DNA of 8,187 nt, taken from the NCBI GenBank assembly GCA_964569295.1, contig CAZMVU010000214.1:1-8187 (forward strand). Direction: 5' to 3'. Position 1 is the stretch's first letter. Every line of letters starts with the position of its first letter. Source of the stretch: CAZMVU01 sp964569295 (GTDB lineage: Bacteria > Hydrogenedentota > Hydrogenedentia > Hydrogenedentales > JAGMZX01). The notes beneath the pieces were generated by a model that was not told the origin of the DNA, ran no database searches, and saw only the letters and a list, made by a program, of their open reading frames with translations. The position numbers and the translations under genes were made by a program. This document shows positions 4,649 through 8,187 of this stretch, piece by piece.

Positions 4649-5574
4649 CGCGCCGCACAGGTGGCCGCCGCCGCATTGCAAAGGTGCTGCGCGTGCCGCT
4701 ATGGGCGTGCGGGCTGGGAGTGCTCATGCTGGCAGCGGGTTGCACTGCCGAGCCTTTCCGGCCCGTGTTCCGGCCCACTGTGGGCGATCGCGTGGACGTG
4801 AATACACGCACCACCTATGCGCTCACGCTGGACATGGGCGGCCGGCAGCACCACATGACGCAGGAGATGCACACGGGGTGGCGTATGACGGTGACCGAGG
4901 TCACGCCCGGGGCCACTACGGCTGAAATGCGGTATACCGCATTGAACCTCGCCGAGATGAACACCCGCGCCGCCGAAATAACCGGAGAACACCCACTGCC
5001 GGCGCAGGTGGCCCAGCAACTGGAAGACGCCTGCCGCCGCCCGGCATTCGAAGTTACGATCTCGCCGGACGGCGCTGTGCATGGTATCGGGGTGGCAGAC
5101 GACGTACCCGCCGGGATCATCGAGGCGCTCGAACTCGAAGGGCCTGTGCGCACGAATGCGCTGCGGCTGGTGCGAAGGCTGCTCGGTCCCGAAGGCATTC
5201 GCGATCGGCTTACCGCCTGGCTTCGCGTCTGCGACGCGGGCGAAAAGCAAACCGGTGACGCCTGGCGCGCGTCGGGCGCATGGGCGACGAGCGTGTTTCC
5301 CCTGCGCTACGAGTCCACCCTTACCCTCGAAGCACTGCGCGATACACGGGCGCGTATCGCGGAGACCAGCACGCTGCACGCCACGTACACGCAAGGGAGC
5401 ACCACCGTCACGCTGACCGGCAGCGCCGAGGGCACGCACACACTCGCGCGCGATACCGGCCTTCCGCAAGAAATGCGCGTGCACACCACATTGACCGGGA
5501 ACCGGGGCGAACTCTTTTCGTTAGGCATGGAAATCGACAGCATCCTGACCGCGACCGCAACCACCGCGCCATAA
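4645..5574 (+). CDS. Predicted lipoprotein of unknown function
   Basis: The 309-residue protein begins with a basic N-terminus (RRTGGRRR), a hydrophobic segment of about residues 18-31 and a lipobox LAAGC with the modifiable Cys at 33, so it should be a membrane-anchored lipoprotein. The mature part is rich in Thr and in alternating beta-strand-like patterns. It contains repeated amphipathic stretches such as TTYALTLDMGG and EMRVHTTLTGN, suggesting a mostly beta fold. I do not recognise the family with certainty; it recalls lipoproteins annotated DUF6263, but that is a weak impression. ATG 4645 overlaps the TGA of the preceding TIM-barrel gene (ATGA), so the two are probably translationally coupled and act in the same envelope compartment. 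Only 36 nt separate its stop from the convergent beta-helix gene. Confidence 0.8.
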   Translation: MTRRTGGRRRIAKVLRVPLWACGLGVLMLAAGCTAEPFRPVFRPTVGDRVDVNTRTTYALTLDMGGRQHHMTQEMHTGWRMTVTEVTPGATTAEMRYTALNLAEMNTRAAEITGEHPLPAQVAQQLEDACRRPAFEVTISPDGAVHGIGVADDVPAGIIEALELEGPVRTNALRLVRRLLGPEGIRDRLTAWLRVCDAGEKQTGDAWRASGAWATSVFPLRYESTLTLEALRDTRARIAETSTLHATYTQGSTTVTLTGSAEGTHTLARDTGLPQEMRVHTTLTGNRGELFSLGMEIDSILTATATTAP

Positions 5575-5610
5575 CCACCGGCCACTTCATTTCAATCCCC
5601 GGCCGTGCCC

Positions 5611-7008
5611 CTATGCCCACGGGATATTGCCATCCACCAGGTTCTTGTCATCGGCCCCGGTGACTACCCCGTCGCTCCCGGGCGCAAGGCTGTTGTGGCG
5701 GATGTGGTTCTCCCGGCTGCCGCCCGTCAACGCGATGGCCACGCGATACGGGGCGGCCTCTTCCGCGCGCGCTATGGTATTGTTCGCCACCTGGCAGCGC
5801 CGGCAACCCTCGAGTACGAGCCCCCGGTGGTGTGGGCGTGTCATCTGATTGCCCAGCACCTGCATGTCCCGGCAATCCACGAGGTGCAAATCGCCGCCGG
5901 CTTCCGCACTTCCCGCCTGTTTCGCGCTGAGGATATTACCCTGAAACATACTGTCGTAACACGCCTCGAAGCGCACGCCGCCCTGATCCCCGAAATCGGC
6001 GCTCGACTCGAGGATGGTGTTGTTCGCCACGATGACCCGCGCGCACTGCGCCATGTGCAAGTTACGGGTCTTACCGCAATAAATCGTGTTGCCCGTAACG
6101 GTAAGACCGCGGCGTGCGTTGCGCGCCAACACGTTGATGTCCCGGCTGCCCAGCACATTGCCCGTGATCGAAAAACAGCCGACCGACGCATCGTCGTCAC
6201 GGCGATCGATAACGATGTTCGCCCCCGGATTCTCCGGCCGCGCTTGAATCGTATTACTGGCGATGGTGTACTCGCTGATCATGCCGTGGTCCGGATTCTC
6301 AAGCACGATCTCACCGGATTGACCGGCTTCACTGCCAGAATTATATTCGATGTCGTTCCCGGTGATATGCACATTGTGCACGTCGCCGTTCAACTGCCGA
6401 ATACCCGCGCGCGCACAATAACTGATGTGGTTGCCGATAATAATGAACTGGTGCAGGTTGCAATCATCCATGAAAATACCACTGTCCCGGCACTCATAGA
6501 TGTGACAGTTGGCAACGATAGGGTTCCGGTTCCGTGTTATCAAGTGGATGCCGTGGCGGCAGCGCCGCACGAGCACGCCGTCGACCGTGCACTGCATGGT
6601 ACGCTCGATCTCGATGCCGTCGGCTTCGGCATGTTCACCGAGAATCTCGAACCCCGCCAAGACCGGAAACCGCTCCCTTTCCCACGTGTGGTCCGCCACA
6701 CTGCCGGGGTTCGCCGTGCCATGGTGATCGCCGATAACCTGGACTGCCGCGCCAGCGCCTGCCATAACGAGGCGCGCCGCCCCCTGCGCCCCGCGGATGC
6801 CGACGTAGCCCCGCTTCCTCGTGTCCAGCACGAGCGGTTTCGTGATGCGGTAGGTGCCGGGCTCGAGCACCAGCACACCGCCCTTGTCGATAGCCTCCTG
6901 CAGCGCCCCCGTGTCGTCGGTGGCGCCATCCCCCTTCGCACCCACGGCGGCCAGGCCCGGCGCCAACACAGCAGCGCCCATGAAGCTTCTGCGGCTGAGT
7001 GGTGTCAT
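5611..7008 (-). CDS. Tat-exported right-handed parallel beta-helix protein
   Basis: The 465-residue protein starts with a twin-arginine signal (SRRSFM at 5-10, hydrophobic and Ala-rich to about 23). GDGATDDTGALQEAID follows at 26-41; this is the classic opening of pectate-lyase-like / glycoside hydrolase 28-like beta-helix proteins. From about residue 140 onward there are many parallel beta-helix rungs with N-x-I type asparagine turns, such as ITGNDI, ASNTI, ITGNVL, VTGNTI, VANNTI (twice) and VLGNQM. Such proteins bind or cleave polysaccharides outside the cytoplasm. The active-site residues cannot be assigned by eye, so lyase, hydrolase and epimerase activities all remain possible. ATG 7008 has GGGAGAAG just upstream. 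The gene converges with the TIM-barrel/lipoprotein pair and lies 94 nt downstream of the LysE-like gene start-to-stop direction on the opposite side of 7103. Confidence 0.85.
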   Translation of the reverse strand: MTPLSRRSFMGAAVLAPGLAAVGAKGDGATDDTGALQEAIDKGGVLVLEPGTYRITKPLVLDTRKRGYVGIRGAQGAARLVMAGAGAAVQVIGDHHGTANPGSVADHTWERERFPVLAGFEILGEHAEADGIEIERTMQCTVDGVLVRRCRHGIHLITRNRNPIVANCHIYECRDSGIFMDDCNLHQFIIIGNHISYCARAGIRQLNGDVHNVHITGNDIEYNSGSEAGQSGEIVLENPDHGMISEYTIASNTIQARPENPGANIVIDRRDDDASVGCFSITGNVLGSRDINVLARNARRGLTVTGNTIYCGKTRNLHMAQCARVIVANNTILESSADFGDQGGVRFEACYDSMFQGNILSAKQAGSAEAGGDLHLVDCRDMQVLGNQMTRPHHRGLVLEGCRRCQVANNTIARAEEAAPYRVAIALTGGSRENHIRHNSLAPGSDGVVTGADDKNLVDGNIPWA

Positions 7009-7012
7009 CGTT

Positions 7013-7020
7013 CTTCTCCC
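7013..7020 (-). promoter_or_regulatory. Ribosome binding site of the beta-helix gene
   Basis: GGGAGAAG on the minus strand, with its GGGAG part 7 nt before ATG 7008, supports this start directly ahead of the Tat signal. Confidence 0.75.
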
Positions 7021-7102
7021 ATCTGTTTCGCTGTACTAGCAGGAAGCGGATTCAGACGCAACGGCTTTTACAAACAGCCCTGTCACCCCCACTGCACCGC
7101 CC

Positions 7103-7744
7103 CTACGTCTGCGCACTTGCGAAGGCCAGGCGCGCACCCAACGTTATGAGAATCAGGCCGGTCGCGCGCTCGATCCAGTGGCCAAACCGCCGGAAAAGCG
7201 CGCGCACGCGCCAGTGCCCGAGCAGCATCGACAAGAACACGAACCAGACCATCGTAACTATCGCCATGTACACACCGTAAAACGCCTGGATGTAAATCGG
7301 CGTAGCCGAATCGATTACTACAGTGAACAGCGAGAGAAAAAACAGCGTGACCTTCGGGTTCAGCGCATTGGTAAGAAACCCGGCACGGTAGGCCCGGCCC
7401 GGCGCCAACGTGTTGACCGGCGTACCGGTGTTCATTGCCGCCGATTCCCGCGGACCGGCGCACAACGACTGAATGCCGATATAAATGAGGTAGGCAGCGC
7501 CAGCGAATTTCATAATCGTAAACGCCACAATGGATTGCGACACCACCACCCCGATGCCCAGCAGCGAGTAGCCCACGTGCAGCAGAATACCGGTGCCGAT
7601 ACCCAGACTGGTCCACGTGGCCACATTACGGCCGTGCGCCACGCTCTGGCGCACAACCATCGCAAAGTCAGGACCCGGACTTGCCATGGCAAGGAAATGG
7701 ACCACGGCGATCAGCAGAAATTCCGACACATACGGCGTTTCCAT
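7103..7744 (-). CDS. LysE/RhtB-family amino-acid exporter
   Basis: The 213-residue inner-membrane protein has the usual length (about 205-215) and hallmarks of the LysE/RhtB (Rht) family, which exports amino acids or related small metabolites using the proton gradient. The N-terminal motif SPGPDFAMVVRQS lies at 22-34 after the first membrane segment, G/I/L-rich segments lie at about 44-70 and 74-94, and the conserved NALNPK is at 126-131 before another hydrophobic segment. Two more hydrophobic stretches, at about 154-176 and 194-210, bring the total to roughly six. The frame stays open to 7888, but ATG 7744 is preceded by GGAG at 8 nt and gives the family length and N-terminus. Substrate specificity cannot be predicted. 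It lies on the same strand as the beta-helix gene, with 94 nt between them, so co-transcription is possible but unproven. Confidence 0.92.
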   Translation of the reverse strand: METPYVSEFLLIAVVHFLAMASPGPDFAMVVRQSVAHGRNVATWTSLGIGTGILLHVGYSLLGIGVVVSQSIVAFTIMKFAGAAYLIYIGIQSLCAGPRESAAMNTGTPVNTLAPGRAYRAGFLTNALNPKVTLFFLSLFTVVIDSATPIYIQAFYGVYMAIVTMVWFVFLSMLLGHWRVRALFRRFGHWIERATGLILITLGARLAFASAQT

Positions 7745-7933
7745 ACCACAAACTCCAGCTAAGTAAACTACGGTGCGCTCCACACAGCCTAGCGCATGCG
7801 CCGCCGCACTGCAAGACAGCCTGCGCCACCCGATTCCGCGAAGCACGCCGCGCATTACGCCACCTCGCAACACTGGATTACGCACCAAACTGGGGATAGC
7901 TCACCACAGGCGACGGGACACGCGACAGCTCCC
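7745..7933. other. Intergenic region between exporter and tRNA promoter
   Basis: I see no gene in this stretch. It should hold the promoter of the LysE-family gene (minus strand), but no clear -35/-10 pair is apparent. The open frame continuing upstream of the exporter start is rich in Arg, Gly and Cys and is probably not translated. Confidence 0.5.
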
Positions 7934-7963
7934 TTGACACCCGGTCACGCCATAGGCTAGGAT
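7934..7963 (+). promoter_or_regulatory. Sigma70-like promoter of the tRNA genes
   Basis: A perfect -35 hexamer TTGACA (7934-7939) is followed after 18 nt by TAGGAT (7958-7963), which matches four of six bases of TATAAT. Transcription would start about 7-9 nt later, just ahead of tRNA-Gln at 7978. The arrangement is typical of a stable-RNA promoter. Confidence 0.65.
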
Positions 7964-7977
7964 ATGGCATCTCCTGA

Positions 7978-8053
7978 TGGCCGCTAGCCAAATTGGTAAG
8001 GCACCAGATTCTGGTTCTGGGTAATCCAGGTTCGAGTCCTGGGCGGCCAGCCA
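7978..8053 (+). tRNA. tRNA-Gln (anticodon CTG)
   Basis: The acceptor stem TGGCCGC (7978-7984) pairs perfectly with GCGGCCA (8043-8049). It continues with a D arm, an anticodon stem CCAGA/TCTGG around loop TTCTGGT (anticodon CTG, reading CAG), and a T arm CCAGG-TTCGAGT-CCTGG. Discriminator G is at 8050 and the CCA end is encoded at 8051-8053. U1-A72 is typical of bacterial tRNA-Gln. It is the first of two tRNAs behind the TTGACA promoter. Confidence 0.96.
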
Positions 8054-8070
8054 TACACTGTCCAACACTG

Positions 8071-8087
8071 GCCGGCGCTGCGCCGGC
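8071..8087. repeat. GC hairpin between the two tRNA genes
   Basis: GCCGGCG (8071-8077) and CGCCGGC (8081-8087) form a perfect 7-bp stem with a CTG loop. An A-rich stretch rather than a T-run follows, so it is not a standard terminator on the plus strand. It may be a processing signal between the co-transcribed tRNAs. Confidence 0.5.
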
Positions 8088-8104
8088 GAGTAAAACACGA
8101 CAAA

Positions 8105-8179
8105 GGCCCGTTCATCTAGTGGTTAGGATGCAGGATTCTCAGTCCTGTCACAGGGGTTCGAATCCCCTACGGGCTGCCA
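8105..8179 (+). tRNA. tRNA-Glu (anticodon CTC)
   Basis: The acceptor stem GGCCCGT (8105-8111) pairs with ACGGGCT (8169-8175), with a G-U at the first pair. The anticodon stem CAGGA/TCCTG carries loop TTCTCAG (anticodon CTC, reading GAG). The T arm is AGGGG-TTCGAAT-CCCCT. Discriminator G is at 8176 and CCA is encoded at 8177-8179. It lies 51 nt after tRNA-Gln and is probably transcribed with it. Confidence 0.96.
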
Positions 8180-8187
8180 TTTGTCAC

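Noticed and set aside
3701..4681. A 326-codon open frame antisense to the TIM-barrel gene
   Set aside because: It is a mirror frame of a well-supported gene with a strong GGAGGAG site; the translation is rich in Arg, His and Ala and has no family features.
4699..5484. A 261-codon open frame antisense to the lipoprotein gene
   Set aside because: It has low-complexity Arg/His/Gly composition and lies opposite a gene with a clear lipobox and ATGA coupling.
5576..5607. CACCGGCC...GGCCGTG between the convergent genes as a bidirectional terminator
   Set aside because: The stem is short with a bulge and lacks T-runs on either side.
5605..7149. A 514-codon open frame on the plus strand, longer than the beta-helix gene it overlaps
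   Set aside because: It lies antisense to the beta-helix gene, which has a Tat signal, a ribosome binding site and clear repeats. The plus-strand frame is rich in His, Arg, Val and Ala with no recognised motif, as expected for the mirror frame of a high-GC gene.
7901..8098. A small minus-strand frame containing QDSNLDYPEPESGALPIW
   Set aside because: It is the well-known spurious translation antisense to a tRNA gene, here tRNA-Gln.

Overview
The window looks like a high-GC bacterial chromosome segment. The host genes at 3722-7744 use strongly G/C-ending codons, while the restriction-modification genes at 1260-2965 are visibly more AT-rich. Two host proteins carry twin-arginine (Tat) signals: a sugar isomerase/epimerase-like TIM barrel and a parallel beta-helix protein. 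A lipoprotein lies between them. This mixture, together with GGGGACAGTCC-type intergenic palindromes, resembles Planctomycetota, Hydrogenedentota or Verrucomicrobiota-like lineages. That is an impression from gene style, since no marker gene is present.

Left part (1-1259): an accessory, decaying region. It holds a REP-like palindrome (75-130), a G-quadruplex-prone tract beside a 7-bp tandem repeat (242-288), a small HicB-type antitoxin gene on the minus strand (410-619) and, directly downstream of it, the broken remains of a hicA toxin gene (310-408). From 620 to 1259 there is no convincing intact gene; a short stretch vaguely resembles an HU/IHF-type protein.

Centre-left (1260-2965): a two-gene type II restriction-modification operon on the minus strand. 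The endonuclease resembles the XhoI/PaeR7I family (predicted site CTCGAG). It comes first and overlaps by ATGA a beta-class SPPYW DNA methyltransferase. No controller gene is visible. The upstream intergenic region (2966-3721) contains an 11-bp direct repeat and two hairpins.

Centre and right (3722-7744): the Tat-exported TIM-barrel protein and a lipoprotein form a second ATGA-overlapped pair on the plus strand. They converge on a Tat-exported right-handed beta-helix protein (minus), which is preceded on the same strand by a LysE/RhtB-family amino-acid exporter. The exported proteins suggest handling of carbohydrate at the cell surface or in the periplasm, but no substrate can be read from the sequence.

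Right end (7934-8179): a sigma70-like promoter followed by tRNA-Gln(CTG) and tRNA-Glu(CTC), both with encoded CCA ends.

The most interesting points are the XhoI-like nuclease paired with an SPPY-type methyltransferase, the orphaned HicB beside its decayed toxin, and the REP-like and G-rich repeats at the left edge. I see no CRISPR array, intact transposase or clear evidence of an entirely new system.
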